DNA of 64,000 nt. Source: Taylorella equigenitalis ATCC 35865 (GTDB lineage Bacteria; Pseudomonadota; Gammaproteobacteria; Burkholderiales; Burkholderiaceae_B). The position numbers and the translations under genes are program-made. Positions 29,500 to 39,156 of this stretch are shown here, one piece after another (position 1 is the first letter of the stretch; each line of letters begins with the position of its first letter). The stretch covers positions 558,001 to 622,000 of the forward strand of contig NC_018108.1 in the NCBI RefSeq assembly GCF_000276685.1, given 5' to 3'. Below the pieces are notes generated by a model. It had not been told where the DNA came from and made no database searches. It was given only the letters and a program-made list of their open reading frames with translations.

Positions 29500-31650
29500 A
29501 TGAAATTAAATCATATTTTTTCAAGTGCCATTTTGTCTTTTTCAGTATTAGCATTGCCAGCACTAGCACAAACTGAATCTACCGATAATACCTTTAAACC
29601 AGCTAAGTTTAAGGAATTGGAATTCAAAGAAAATTATGCTAGGGCTACAATTCTTTCAGCTCTTATTTTTGATAGATTTCAATACGAAAAAAAACCATTT
29701 GACTCGAAGCTACAATCCTTAGTATTTGAGAACTTATTTAAATCACTTGATACTAATAAGATGATTTTTACAAAGGAGGACATTGCCTCCTTCAAAAAGT
29801 ATGAATCTCAAATTCTAAATTATTATAAAAAGGGTCAGCTTCAAATAGGATTTGAGATATTCAACCTATATAAGCATAGATTAGTTGAAAGATATGATTA
29901 CGCTATATCTTTGTTAAATAACGGTTTTGATTTTTCTAAAAACGAGGAATTCATAATCGACCGCGAGGATTTGGATTGGCCTGCTACTCATAAAGAAGCT
30001 AATGATTTATGGCGCAAAAGAATTAAAAATGATTACTTACGCCTAAAACTAGCTAATGTCGAAGACGAAAAAATTAAAACTACTCTACGCAAGCGCTATA
30101 TCAATCGCCGAAATACCGTTGCACGTATGGACGGAGAGCAAGCAGCTGAGTATTTTATTAATTCATTGGGAGACAGTTTAGATCCACATACTACCTACTA
30201 TAGTCCTTCTTCAGCAAAAAACTTTGACGTTACTATTAGCTTATCTGTAGAGGGTATTGGGGCTGTTCTACAAAAGCATTTTGAATATGGTCAAATCCGA
30301 GAAGTTGTAGCTGGTGGACCTGCAGCTAAAAGCAAACTAATTAATCCAGGAGATTTGATTGTTGGGGTGGCTCAGGGAGATGATGGTGCTTTTGAGGATG
30401 TTATTGATTGGGAATTGGATGACATCGTTAAAAAAATTCGCGGTAAAAGAGGTAGTACCGTTAGGATTCAATTGATACCAGCGGGTTCTGGTCTGGATGG
30501 TAAACCAAAAGAAGTAAAAATCGTTAGAGAAAAGGTTTCTATGGAGGAGCAGGCTGCTAGATCTAAAGTCATTGAGGCTAAGACTGACGGTAAAACTCAT
30601 AAAGTTGGTGTAATAACCATACCATCATTTTATGAGGATTTTGATGCTCAGAGAGCTAAAGAAAAAGACTTTAACAGCCTATCTAAAGATATTTCTAAAT
30701 TTCTTGATGAGTACAAAAAAAATGGTGTTGAAGCCCTAGTTCTAGACCTTAGAAATAATGGTGGAGGATCACTTAATGAGGCCGCCAAAGTTAGTGGATT
30801 ATTCATAGGTAATAGAGAAAAAGTAGTTCAAGTAAGTACTCAAAACGGTGAAATTAAAATGGTTGAGTCCCGAGGTGTTGAGCAGTTGTGGGATAAACCA
30901 GTTGTTGTGGTTATAAATAGATTCTCAGCATCAGCTTCTGAGATACTTGCTGCAGCTATAAAAGATTATGGTAGAGGAGTTATTGTAGGGTCACAAACAT
31001 GGGGTAAGGGTACTGTTCAAACCTTCCGTGATTTAAAGGACTTTTTACGTAATGATGCTCAGTACACAGATTTAGGTGCTGTTAAGTGGACTATTCAAAA
31101 GTTTTTCCGCGTAAATGGAAGTTCTACTCAACTTAAAGGTGTTGAGCCTGATATTGAGTTTCCTTCAAGTGTGGACAAAGAAAAATTGGGTGAGTCTAGT
31201 TACGATAACCCATTGCCATGGACTATATTAAGACCAGCAGATTTTAAGCCTTTTGCGGATTTAAAAGAAAGCATTGCCAAGCTAAATACATTACATAAAG
31301 ATCGTGTAGAAAAGTCTGGTAGTTGGAGTCTTCTTAAAAAGGAAAATGATTTCCGATTAAAACTTTCTCAGAGAAAAACTTATTCATTGAATTTTGATGC
31401 ACGCAAAAAGGAACGTGAAGAGATGGATGCACAGATTAAGGCGTTTGATAAAGAGCGTGAAGAATTGGGAGAAATTAATTTTAATGATCTCAAGTTGGAT
31501 GATGGATTGGCACGTGGAGAGGGTGACTTGAATGAAGAATTGGCTGACGAGAAAAAGCGTAAAGAAAATCTCGATACGATAGCTCGTGAAAGTGCAAATA
31601 TCGCTGCCGACATGATATCAGTTACTTCGGGGATTAAGTTTAGTCGCTAG
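29500..31650 (+). CDS. prc: Tail-specific (C-terminal processing) protease
   Basis: A 716-residue periplasmic S41 protease that degrades envelope proteins marked by C-termini, including tmRNA-tagged ones. It has a signal peptide (1-23) and a PDZ domain near residues 240-335. The catalytic Ser-Lys dyad is S478 (SASASE) and K503 (WGKGTVQ), with D489 between them. The C-terminal charged helical domain (DUF3340) matches Tsp/Prc. The next gene starts 2 bases after its stop. The tmRNA gene lies 1 kb downstream, a functionally apt neighbour. Confidence 0.95.
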   Translation: MKLNHIFSSAILSFSVLALPALAQTESTDNTFKPAKFKELEFKENYARATILSALIFDRFQYEKKPFDSKLQSLVFENLFKSLDTNKMIFTKEDIASFKKYESQILNYYKKGQLQIGFEIFNLYKHRLVERYDYAISLLNNGFDFSKNEEFIIDREDLDWPATHKEANDLWRKRIKNDYLRLKLANVEDEKIKTTLRKRYINRRNTVARMDGEQAAEYFINSLGDSLDPHTTYYSPSSAKNFDVTISLSVEGIGAVLQKHFEYGQIREVVAGGPAAKSKLINPGDLIVGVAQGDDGAFEDVIDWELDDIVKKIRGKRGSTVRIQLIPAGSGLDGKPKEVKIVREKVSMEEQAARSKVIEAKTDGKTHKVGVITIPSFYEDFDAQRAKEKDFNSLSKDISKFLDEYKKNGVEALVLDLRNNGGGSLNEAAKVSGLFIGNREKVVQVSTQNGEIKMVESRGVEQLWDKPVVVVINRFSASASEILAAAIKDYGRGVIVGSQTWGKGTVQTFRDLKDFLRNDAQYTDLGAVKWTIQKFFRVNGSSTQLKGVEPDIEFPSSVDKEKLGESSYDNPLPWTILRPADFKPFADLKESIAKLNTLHKDRVEKSGSWSLLKKENDFRLKLSQRKTYSLNFDARKKEREEMDAQIKAFDKEREELGEINFNDLKLDDGLARGEGDLNEELADEKKRKENLDTIARESANIAADMISVTSGIKFSR

Positions 31651-31652
31651 TT

Positions 31653-32582
31653 ATGGTTGCGGCCTATAAAGCCCCACCTCATAAAAGAGCCGTTATTATC
31701 GGTAATACAGGTCAGTTGGGGCTATCTTTAAAGTTTTCTAAAAGTCTCTATAGCATATGCAGGTATTTTAATTTTTTTATAACCTCGCATATTGATCCTC
31801 ACGAAAATTTTCGAGCTGTAAAGTCTTATTTAACGGCTTATAAGCCCGATTTAGTAATAAATACTATAGCCTACACATCCGTTGATGCAGCAGAAGAAGA
31901 TAAGCTAATTTCTTATCATATCAATTCTGTTTTTCCAAAAATTTTAGCTGAGTGGTGTTTAAAAAATGATGCCACTTTGGTTCATTTTTCAACGGACTAC
32001 GTTTTTGATGGTCGCTCTAATAAACCCTATAAAGAGGAAGATTCTCCCAATCCTATAAATCAATATGGATACGATAAGCTAACTGCAGAACTCTATATTG
32101 AGCAAATGACTAACAATTTTTATATTTTTAGGACTAGTGCACTTTATAGCCCTTTTAGAGTTAATTTCCTTAAGAAAATATTCCATAAACTAAGTCATCC
32201 TAAGGCAAAAGGTGGATATAGTTTCAATGTTGTGAATGATCAGATTACAATCCCAACAAGCTGTGATTTTTTACTTGAGCACATGTATAAAATCATTAGT
32301 ACTAAAGCTAATGGTATATACCATGTAGTGCCTTCAAATTATTGTTCATGGTATGAATTTGCTCGATTGATTAGGTCAGAGGCAATTAGAAAAGGGTTCC
32401 TAAGTTCAAGTGCCCCCATGATTAGTCCTGTTAAATCAACTAGATTTAAATCTGCAGCAAAAAGACCATTATTTTCAGTATTGGATAATTCTAAAATGGC
32501 AAAAGCTTTGGGTATCGAAATTCCAAGTTGGGATGAGATTTTCCGAGAAAATTGCAATGAAATATTCCCCTTAATTCTCTAG
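31653..32582 (+). CDS. RmlD/RfbD-like dTDP-4-dehydrorhamnose reductase family protein
   Basis: A 309-residue NAD(P)-dependent SDR of the RmlD substrate-binding family. The nucleotide loop GNTGQLGLSL is near residues 17-26, the DYVFDG motif and catalytic YGYDKLTAE (YxxxK) follow. No rmlA, B or C gene is nearby, so the exact product is uncertain. It could make dTDP-rhamnose for LPS or be another sugar-nucleotide reductase. It starts 2 bases after prc. Confidence 0.8.
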   Translation: MVAAYKAPPHKRAVIIGNTGQLGLSLKFSKSLYSICRYFNFFITSHIDPHENFRAVKSYLTAYKPDLVINTIAYTSVDAAEEDKLISYHINSVFPKILAEWCLKNDATLVHFSTDYVFDGRSNKPYKEEDSPNPINQYGYDKLTAELYIEQMTNNFYIFRTSALYSPFRVNFLKKIFHKLSHPKAKGGYSFNVVNDQITIPTSCDFLLEHMYKIISTKANGIYHVVPSNYCSWYEFARLIRSEAIRKGFLSSSAPMISPVKSTRFKSAAKRPLFSVLDNSKMAKALGIEIPSWDEIFRENCNEIFPLIL

Positions 32583-32583
32583 A

Positions 32584-32612
32584 GTGACTTAATTTTAAGT
32601 TTTTGCTACAAT
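32584..32612 (+). promoter_or_regulatory. Candidate sigma-70 promoter of ssrA
   Basis: GTGACT (32584-32589) and TACAAT (32607-32612) are 17 bases apart. The predicted start near 32619 coincides with the start of the acceptor-piece sequence of the tmRNA. The boxes overlap the end of the upstream gene at 32582 only by proximity. Confidence 0.55.
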
Positions 32613-32618
32613 TAATCT

Positions 32619-32896
32619 TAAGCTGTATATCTGATTGACTGAATTATTTTTGGACGCGGGTTCGACTCCCGCCGTCTCCACCAATAGGGCATTTGGCTTA
32701 AGTGTTTTATTGGCGGGGACGTATTGGCTTCGACAGGGATAACTAGGAAAATTGGCAGTCGGTAGGCGATGACCGTAAATCAAGCACATCAATAAATGCT
32801 AACGATGAAAACTTTGCATTGGCAGCTTAATTAAAAAGCTCCCAGGAGTGTGATTCACTTTGCAACAGAAAGAATCAAGGCAGCTTCGGCTGCCTT
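32619..32896 (+). ncRNA. ssrA: tmRNA, circularly permuted two-piece form
   Basis: Rescues stalled ribosomes. The 3' half comes first: T-arm GCGGG-TTCGACT-CCCGC (32656-32672), acceptor CGTCTCC (32673-32679), A, and CCA to 32683. An intervening segment (32684-32714) is followed by the normal 5' end GGGGACG (32715-32721). That pairs with the acceptor strand and keeps the G3-U70 pair needed for alanine charging. The tag frame 32798-32830 encodes ANDENFALAA then TAA. GACTG (32637-32641) can pair with CAGTC near 32757-32761 as helix P2. A terminator ends the unit. The precise ends of the pieces are inferred. Confidence 0.9.
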
Positions 32897-32900
32897 TTTT
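32877..32900 (+). terminator. Terminator of ssrA
   Basis: AAGGCAGC (32877-32884), TTCG tetraloop, GCTGCCTT (32889-32896), then a T-run. The same hairpin abuts the gph stop on the other strand. Confidence 0.92.
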
Positions 32901-33576
32901 ATATACAAAATAACTCTATAATTCCTAACTCAATTTCGCCGGGATTGTTTGCTATATAATCCGCATCCCATGATGGGATATTTTGAGGTTCTGGGCAGTA
33001 GCCATAAGTTAGAACAATAGTCTTCATATTAGCAGCTTTTCCAGCTAGGATATCTCTTTCATCGTCCCCCACATATATGCATTTGGATGGATCAACATTA
33101 GCTTGTTTGCAGGCTAACAATATAGTATCTGGGTGGGGTTTATTGTTCAATGCTGAATCCCCATAGGTGGATGCAATACATCTAGAATCTAATCCTAGGT
33201 GCTTGAGCAATGGAATTGCTAATTCTGATGGCTTATTTGTAACTATACCCCATGCAATACCCTTAGAGTCTAATGAATCAAGTAATTCTGGAATACCATC
33301 GAAGTATCTAAGATTTTTAGTTAATCTAGAGCGGTAATTAGTCAAATAGTCAATTTTTATAGATTCATAATTTGTATCTGACTTGTGTATACCTAAGGCT
33401 TCACCTATCATGGCAGGAGTACCTCTAGATACGAAATTTTTTAAATACTCATATGGAAGAGGGGGTAAACCTCTTTGGGTTCTTAGATTATTTGCACAAT
33501 CTACTAAATCTATAGCAGAGTCAATTAAAGTTCCATCAAGATCAAAAAAAACTGCTTTATCTACTTTAAAGTTCAT
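32899..33576 (-). CDS. gph: Phosphoglycolate phosphatase (HAD family)
   Basis: A 225-residue HAD hydrolase. Motif I is FFDLDGTLIDSA (nucleophile Asp at about residue 12), motif II VTNKPSE, and motif III/IV KPHPDTI...YVGDDERD. It removes phosphate from 2-phosphoglycolate. It follows ubiG with an 11-base overlap, the ubiG-gph pair common in proteobacteria. Confidence 0.9.
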   Translation of the reverse strand: MNFKVDKAVFFDLDGTLIDSAIDLVDCANNLRTQRGLPPLPYEYLKNFVSRGTPAMIGEALGIHKSDTNYESIKIDYLTNYRSRLTKNLRYFDGIPELLDSLDSKGIAWGIVTNKPSELAIPLLKHLGLDSRCIASTYGDSALNNKPHPDTILLACKQANVDPSKCIYVGDDERDILAGKAANMKTIVLTYGYCPEPQNIPSWDADYIANNPGEIELGIIELFCI

Positions 33577-34291
33577 TTTTTCTAACTGCTACCATATAGT
33601 TAATATCAAGCGACCTACATAATTCATATTCGCCAGTTAATGGTTTGTATTCAAAACCGCTGGAATCTATAAATTCAAGTCCACATCCTCTAGCAAATCT
33701 CATAATTTCGCTAGGTTTTAAAAATTTGCTATGTGTATGAGTGCCCTTAGGAACCATGCCTAATACATACTCAGCTACAACTATAGCAAGTGCAAATGAC
33801 TTTAAATTTCTATTAATAGTAGAAAAAAAGGCAATTCCACCAGGTTTTAATAATTTTGCTACTGCCTCGATAAGACTTTGTGGACTTGGTACATGTTCTA
33901 ACAATTCCATACATGTGATGACATCATAATATCCACTATTAGTTACAGCATGCTCTTCTGCAGATATAACTTCATAATTGATTTTTAGATCACTATCAAG
34001 TGCATGCAGTTTAGCCACTGTTATAGATTCCTTTGCTAAATCTATACCAGTTAAATTCTCTATGCCAGCTTTTACAAGACTCTCAGCCAATATTCCACCA
34101 CCACATCCAATATCCAAAACTTTTAATTCTGATAAATTACTAGGGATGTGGCTTAAAATCCAATTAAGCCTAATAGGGTTTATATCATGGAGTGTTTTGA
34201 ATTCACTAGTTTTATCCCACCATTTTGAGGCAATGGATGAGAACTTTTCCAATTCGTTTTTGCTAACGTTTGTCATACATATTAAGTCCAA
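33566..34291 (-). CDS. ubiG: Ubiquinone biosynthesis O-methyltransferase
   Basis: A 241-residue class I SAM methyltransferase that acts in both O-methylations of ubiquinone synthesis. The N-terminal FSSIASKWWDKTSEFKTLHDINPIR is the family signature start, and the SAM loop is LDIGCGGGILAE. The first in-frame residues (MDLICMTNVSKNEL) hold a second ATG, at 34276 (MTNVSK), which may be the true start. It overlaps gph. Confidence 0.94.
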   Translation of the reverse strand: MDLICMTNVSKNELEKFSSIASKWWDKTSEFKTLHDINPIRLNWILSHIPSNLSELKVLDIGCGGGILAESLVKAGIENLTGIDLAKESITVAKLHALDSDLKINYEVISAEEHAVTNSGYYDVITCMELLEHVPSPQSLIEAVAKLLKPGGIAFFSTINRNLKSFALAIVVAEYVLGMVPKGTHTHSKFLKPSEIMRFARGCGLEFIDSSGFEYKPLTGEYELCRSLDINYMVAVRKNEL

Positions 34292-34294
34292 ATG

Positions 34295-34319
34295 AAAATG
34301 GCCCCTAATTAGGAGCCAT
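34295..34319 (-). terminator. Probable terminator of ompA
   Basis: ATGGC and CCT (34298-34306) pair with AGG and GCCAT (34311-34319) with one mismatch. On the minus strand a short T-rich tail (TTTTCATTT) follows. Confidence 0.6.
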
Positions 34320-34349
34320 AATCTTACTAAATAATTTCAAAAATTGGAA

Positions 34350-34916
34350 TTATTTAGGAGTACCAACCATTTCGATATCTACACGACGGTTTTGAGCACG
34401 ACCTTCACGAGTACGGTTGTCTGCGATAGGTTGAGTTTCACCGCGACCAGAAGCGATGATTTGTTCAGCAGGAACACCTTTGTCGATTAGGTAGTTTTTA
34501 ACTGTAGCAGCACGACGCTCAGAAAGTTTTTGGTTGTAAGCGTTAGTACCGATAGAGTCAGTGTGACCTACAGTGATTAATGATTCAAGAGTTAAAAGTT
34601 TAACTTGCTCAGCGATTTGATCTAGAACAGTACGACCTTCAGGTTTAAGGCTAGATTTGTCGAAATCAAAGAATGTATCAGCATTGAAAGTCACTTTGTT
34701 TGCTGTAATAGGTTGAGCAGCTGGAGCACTTGGTTCAGTAACACCGCCACACTCAGGAAGTGCAGTAGCAGGAGTCCAGAAGTCATTTTGCCAGCAGTCG
34801 CCGAAGTCACTAACTACAGGATCACCGAAATCACTAACCCAGTTGTCTACTGTTTGAGCTGATGCAACGCCAGCTGAGAAAGCAAGAGCAATTGCTAAAG
34901 CGAATTTAGAGGTCAT
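34350..34916 (-). CDS. ompA: OmpA-family outer membrane/peptidoglycan-binding protein
   Basis: A 188-residue OmpA-like protein of the Bordetella kind. A signal peptide (1-20, cut after ASA) is followed by a short mature N-terminus rich in Trp/Asp and then the OmpA C-terminal domain (about residues 75-185). Its peptidoglycan-binding signature is TVGHTDSIGTNAYNQKLSERR. There is no eight-stranded barrel domain. The N-terminus repeats VSDFGD twice. A strong AGGAG ribosome-binding site and a good promoter predict high expression. Confidence 0.93.
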   Translation of the reverse strand: MTSKFALAIALAFSAGVASAQTVDNWVSDFGDPVVSDFGDCWQNDFWTPATALPECGGVTEPSAPAAQPITANKVTFNADTFFDFDKSSLKPEGRTVLDQIAEQVKLLTLESLITVGHTDSIGTNAYNQKLSERRAATVKNYLIDKGVPAEQIIASGRGETQPIADNRTREGRAQNRRVDIEMVGTPK

Positions 34917-35338
34917 TTATATTTCTCCTCGAAGAGCTAAATGTGCTAAAAAAAGATTCGCAGCGCGTGACGCCACATAAATAAAATTCAGGGATAGTAT
35001 ACCAATCAATGAAGCTTAATACAAAACCTTTTGAATAGAACTCCCTTATTTCCGTAGTTAATATTACGTTATTTAAGGGAATTTAGTTAATATTTACTGT
35101 CATATTTACTAGTATCTTGTTAATTTTGTGGTTTTTTTCGTACATTAGTTGTAATTTTTATACAAAGTAAGGTTGTCTTAGATGCGGAAAATTTTAAATT
35201 TCTAAAAATAAATATAGATTAGCTTAAAAAGTTAAAGCGCTTTATTAAGTTTGCAGGCATCGTTTGATTGAAACTATTTTGAAACACCTTCAAAATGCTA
35301 AAATTTGAGATTAATAAAAATTTTAATAAGTGAATTAT
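34917..35338. other. AT-rich intergenic region between ompA and gyrA
   Basis: 422 bases, the longest gene-free stretch here. It holds the ompA leader and promoter near its left end, and an interrupted palindrome at 35043-35079 (CCCTTA, N4, CGTA, N8, TACG, N5, TAAGGG). The gyrA leader is at the right; I could not define the gyrA promoter with confidence. No open frame of note was seen. Confidence 0.6.
34996..35024 (-). promoter_or_regulatory. Candidate promoter of ompA
   Basis: On the minus strand, TTGTAT (35019-35024) and TATACT (34996-35001) are spaced 17 bases. The -10 box is one base off consensus; the -35 is weak. Confidence 0.55.
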
Positions 35339-38026
35339 ATGGATTCTTTCGCAAAGGAAACCCTTCCTGTATCTCTTGAAGAGGAGATGCGTCGTAGTTA
35401 TCTTAGTTACTCTATGAGCGTGATTGTAGGTAGGGCATTGCCAGACGTAAGGGATGGTCTTAAGCCAGTACATCGCCGAGTGCTATATGCGATGCACGAA
35501 TTATCTAATAGCTGGAACAAACCATATAAAAAATCTGCACGTATTGTAGGTGATGTAATTGGTAAATATCACCCTCACGGAGATACTGCTGTATATGACA
35601 CTATTGTTCGTATGGCTCAAGATTTCTCAATGAGATACATGCTTGTCGATGGTCAGGGAAACTTTGGTTCTATCGATGGTGATGGTGCAGCTGCCATGCG
35701 TTATACGGAAATTCGTCTAGAGAAAATTTCCCATGAGATGTTGGCAGATCTTGAAAAAGAGACAGTCGACTTTGCTCCTAATTATGACGGGAGTGAGTTT
35801 GAACCGAAAATATTGCCAACCAAAATACCTGGGCTTTTAATTAACGGTAGCTCTGGGATTGCAGTTGGAATGGCTACAAATATACCACCGCACAATCTTT
35901 CTGAAGTGATCGATGGTTGTTTATTTTGTTTAAAAAATCCCGATTGCAGTATAGATGAATTAATCGAATATATACCTGCACCAGATTTTCCAACAGGTGG
36001 GATTATATATGGGTATAGCGGTGTGCGTGAAGGTTATCGAACTGGTCGTGGCCGCGTAATTATGAGGGCTAAAACTCACATCGAGGATTTCGAAAAGGGA
36101 AATAGACAAGCCATAATTATCGATGAGATTCCTTATCAAGTTAACAAAAAAACACTTCAAGAAAAAATTGCTGACTTGGTAAATGAAAAACGTATTGAAG
36201 GCATATCTGATATCAGAGATGAATCTGATAAAGATGGGATGAGATTAGTTATCGAGCTCAAAAGAGGCGAAGTAGCTGATGTTGTATTAAATAACCTGTT
36301 TAAACTAACTCAATTACAAGATACTTTTGGGATGAATTTGGTTGCTCTAGTTAACGGTCAACCAAAACTTTTAAATCTTAAAGAGTTAGTAGTTTACTTC
36401 TTGCAACATAGAAGAGAGGTCATTACAAGAAGAACAGTATTTGAGCTTCGCAAAGCAAGGGAAGAGGGGCATAAGCTAGAAGGTCTTGCAGTTGCACTAG
36501 CTAATATCGATGAGTTCATTCAAATAATTAAAACTTCAGCTTCACCAGATGAAGCACTTGAGAGATTGATGAGCCGTGGCTGGGATTCTTCTTTGGTTAA
36601 AAGTTTGCTATCTAGAGTTGATGAAGATAAAGCTCTTGGTGGATTTAAAGCCTATAGACCTGAAGGTCTACCAGAAGAATATGGTTTACGAAATGATGGT
36701 CTATATTACCTAAGTTATGACCAAACTCGAGAAATTCTGAACATGAATTTAAGACGTTTGACAGGACTTGAACAAGAGAAAATTATTTCAAGTTACGAAG
36801 CTGCGATGGATGCAATCACTGATCTATTGGATATTCTTTCTAAACCTGAGAGGATAACTGCCATAATTGGTGAAGAGCTTATTGCCATCAAAAATGAGTA
36901 CACAATTAAAGATGCACGTCGTTCTCAAATCGAATATAACGCAGTTGAATTTGAAACTGAAGATTTGATTACACCTATGGATATGGTTGTGACTCTTTCA
37001 AATGAAGGCTATATAAAAAGTCAACCATTGTCTGAGTATCAAGCACAAAATCGCGGTGGCAAAGGTAAAAAAGCCACGGAGATGAAGGATAATGATTTTG
37101 TTCAGCAATTGTTTATTGCAAATACTCATGATTATGTATTGTGTTTCTCAAGTTTAGGACGACTTCATAGACTTAAAGTTTGGGAGGTTCCTCAGGGCGG
37201 TCGTAATTCAAAAGGTAGACCTATTGTTAATCTTTTTGAGCTTCAAGAAAACGAGAAAATAACGGTTGTATTGCCAATTAAGCAATTCTCGGATGACCAA
37301 TTTATTTTCCTTGCAACTGCAAAAGGTGTAGTTAAGAAAACCGCACTTTCCCAATATTCAAGCACACGTAAAATGGCAGTTATTGCTGTTACTTTGGATG
37401 AGGATGACTATTTGGTAGGGGCCGAATTAACTGACGGTAATAGTGACATTATGCTTTTCTCAAATGCAGGTAAAGCCGTTAGATTTGATGAATCTTCAGT
37501 TAGAGCCACAGGTAGATCATCACGTGGTGTTCTAGGTATGAGGCTTGAAGAAGGTCAATCCATTATTTCTTTAATCGTATCTAAAAATGAAAATGCGTAT
37601 GTTTTAACAGCTACTGAAAATGGTTACGGCAAACGTACTCCTGTAGTTGAATACACTCGTCATGGGCGTGGTACCAAGGGTATGATTGCAATACAAACTA
37701 GTGAGCGAAACGGTAAAGTTGTTGCTGCTGTTTTAGTTGATGAATCCGATGAAATTATGCTTATAACTACTGATGGTATTGTTGTTCGTACTAAGGTTGC
37801 CCCTATTAGGGAGTTAGGTAGAGCTACTCAGGGCGTTAAGTTGATTAGAATCGATAACGATACTAAATTAAAGGGTGTTCAGAGAGTTGTAGAGTCCGTA
37901 AGTGAATCAGAAGTTGGCTTAGATTCTGATACCGTTGTCGAAAACGAATATTCAGTTAATCAGATTAATAAGGATGATGCGGACTATTTAGAAAGTACAG
38001 ATAGTAGTACTGAAGGAGAAGAATAG
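35339..38026 (+). CDS. gyrA: DNA gyrase subunit A
   Basis: The A subunit of the type II topoisomerase that supercoils DNA. From the ATG at 35339 it has 895 residues; a GTG 9 bases upstream is less likely, since [11 protein letters not shown] matches relatives. Catalytic Tyr122 is in AAMRYTE. The quinolone region reads [10 protein letters not shown], with D82, T83 and D87 in E. coli numbering. The C-terminal beta-pinwheel carries the GyrA box QNRGGKG. The acidic tail is typical. It overlaps serC by one base. Confidence 0.97.
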   Translation: MDSFAKETLPVSLEEEMRRSYLSYSMSVIVGRALPDVRDGLKPVHRRVLYAMHELSNSWNKPYKKSARIVGDVIGKYHPHGDTAVYDTIVRMAQDFSMRYMLVDGQGNFGSIDGDGAAAMRYTEIRLEKISHEMLADLEKETVDFAPNYDGSEFEPKILPTKIPGLLINGSSGIAVGMATNIPPHNLSEVIDGCLFCLKNPDCSIDELIEYIPAPDFPTGGIIYGYSGVREGYRTGRGRVIMRAKTHIEDFEKGNRQAIIIDEIPYQVNKKTLQEKIADLVNEKRIEGISDIRDESDKDGMRLVIELKRGEVADVVLNNLFKLTQLQDTFGMNLVALVNGQPKLLNLKELVVYFLQHRREVITRRTVFELRKAREEGHKLEGLAVALANIDEFIQIIKTSASPDEALERLMSRGWDSSLVKSLLSRVDEDKALGGFKAYRPEGLPEEYGLRNDGLYYLSYDQTREILNMNLRRLTGLEQEKIISSYEAAMDAITDLLDILSKPERITAIIGEELIAIKNEYTIKDARRSQIEYNAVEFETEDLITPMDMVVTLSNEGYIKSQPLSEYQAQNRGGKGKKATEMKDNDFVQQLFIANTHDYVLCFSSLGRLHRLKVWEVPQGGRNSKGRPIVNLFELQENEKITVVLPIKQFSDDQFIFLATAKGVVKKTALSQYSSTRKMAVIAVTLDEDDYLVGAELTDGNSDIMLFSNAGKAVRFDESSVRATGRSSRGVLGMRLEEGQSIISLIVSKNENAYVLTATENGYGKRTPVVEYTRHGRGTKGMIAIQTSERNGKVVAAVLVDESDEIMLITTDGIVVRTKVAPIRELGRATQGVKLIRIDNDTKLKGVQRVVESVSESEVGLDSDTVVENEYSVNQINKDDADYLESTDSSTEGEE

Positions 38027-39156
38027 TGGGTGTATGGAATTTTTCTGCAGGTCCTGCAAAGTTACCTAAACCTGTATTAGAGCAAGCTTCATCTGAAATG
38101 CTTGATTGGAATTCAAGTGGTATTTCAGTTATGGAGATGAGTCATAGATCTGCTGAATATGAACAAATTCTTCAAAATGCAATTTCAGATTTTAAAGATT
38201 TGTTAGGAGTTCCAGAGGGTTATTCGGTTCTCTTTATGCAAGGTGGGGCTACAGCTCAAAATGCATTAATTCCTTTGAATATCTTAGGTTCTCGCGAATC
38301 AAAAAAAGCTGGTTATGTTCTGACTGGAACTTGGTCGATTAAATCTCATAAAGAAGCAACAAAATACGGTGATATTAGTGTTGTAGCATCTAATCAAACA
38401 GACATAGAAATAGATGGTGTACGTTATAAACCTGGTATGTGGATGCCAGAATTCAAGGATTGGGAGCTAAATCCAAATTCTTCTTATGTTCACTTGTGCT
38501 CAAACGAGACTATCAGTGGTTTGGAGTTAAAAGAACTACCAAACATGAAAGAATTTGGTTTTGCCGATGTTCCAATGGTAGTAGATATGTCTTCTCATAT
38601 TTTATCTAGACCCGTCAATTTTGATGGGGTCGGTATTATTTATGCAGGTGCTCAAAAAAATCTAGGTCCTGCAGGTGTTACAGTATTAATTGTTCGAGAT
38701 GATTTACTTGGATTTACTGAATCGAACTGCCCATCGGTTTTTAACTATGAAAATGTTAAGAATGCAAATTCTGGTTTTAATACACCTCCAACTTATGCAA
38801 TTTATATCTGTGGTTTAGTGTTTCAATGGCTTCGTTCTAAGGGTGGGCTACTTGCTATACATGAACAAAATATAGCCAAGGCACGTACTTTATATGATTT
38901 AATTGATAAATCAAATGGCTTTTATAAAAATGAAGTTCAGACAAAGTATAGATCTGATATGAATGTAACTTTTACATTGCCAACTGAGGAACTTCATAAT
39001 TTATTTTTGAAAGAAACTAAGGCTAATGGTTTGTTGGGACTTAAGGGACATAAATCCGTAGGCGGTATTAGAGCTTCTATTTATAATGCAATGCCAATAG
39101 ATGGAGTTAAAGCATTAGCTGAATTTATGGATAGTTTCCTGGCACAGTATGGCTGA
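38026..39156 (+). CDS. serC: Phosphoserine aminotransferase
   Basis: A 376-residue PLP enzyme of serine and pyridoxine synthesis. It starts with GTG overlapping the gyrA stop (TAGTG), and the N-terminus WNFSAGPAKLPKPVLEQ is the family signature. The PLP lysine is in YAGAQKNLGPAG. It overlaps pheA by 8 bases. Confidence 0.96.
   Translation: MGVWNFSAGPAKLPKPVLEQASSEMLDWNSSGISVMEMSHRSAEYEQILQNAISDFKDLLGVPEGYSVLFMQGGATAQNALIPLNILGSRESKKAGYVLTGTWSIKSHKEATKYGDISVVASNQTDIEIDGVRYKPGMWMPEFKDWELNPNSSYVHLCSNETISGLELKELPNMKEFGFADVPMVVDMSSHILSRPVNFDGVGIIYAGAQKNLGPAGVTVLIVRDDLLGFTESNCPSVFNYENVKNANSGFNTPPTYAIYICGLVFQWLRSKGGLLAIHEQNIAKARTLYDLIDKSNGFYKNEVQTKYRSDMNVTFTLPTEELHNLFLKETKANGLLGLKGHKSVGGIRASIYNAMPIDGVKALAEFMDSFLAQYG

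Noticed and set aside
32653-32683. Apparent 3' half of a tRNA (T-arm and CCA) as a tRNA fragment or integration scar
   Set aside because: It pairs with GGGGACG 32 bases downstream and forms the acceptor half of the permuted tmRNA.
34917-35338. Small open frames on the minus strand upstream of gyrA
   Set aside because: Low-complexity AT-rich frames overlapping the gyrA start, with no ribosome site or recognisable protein.
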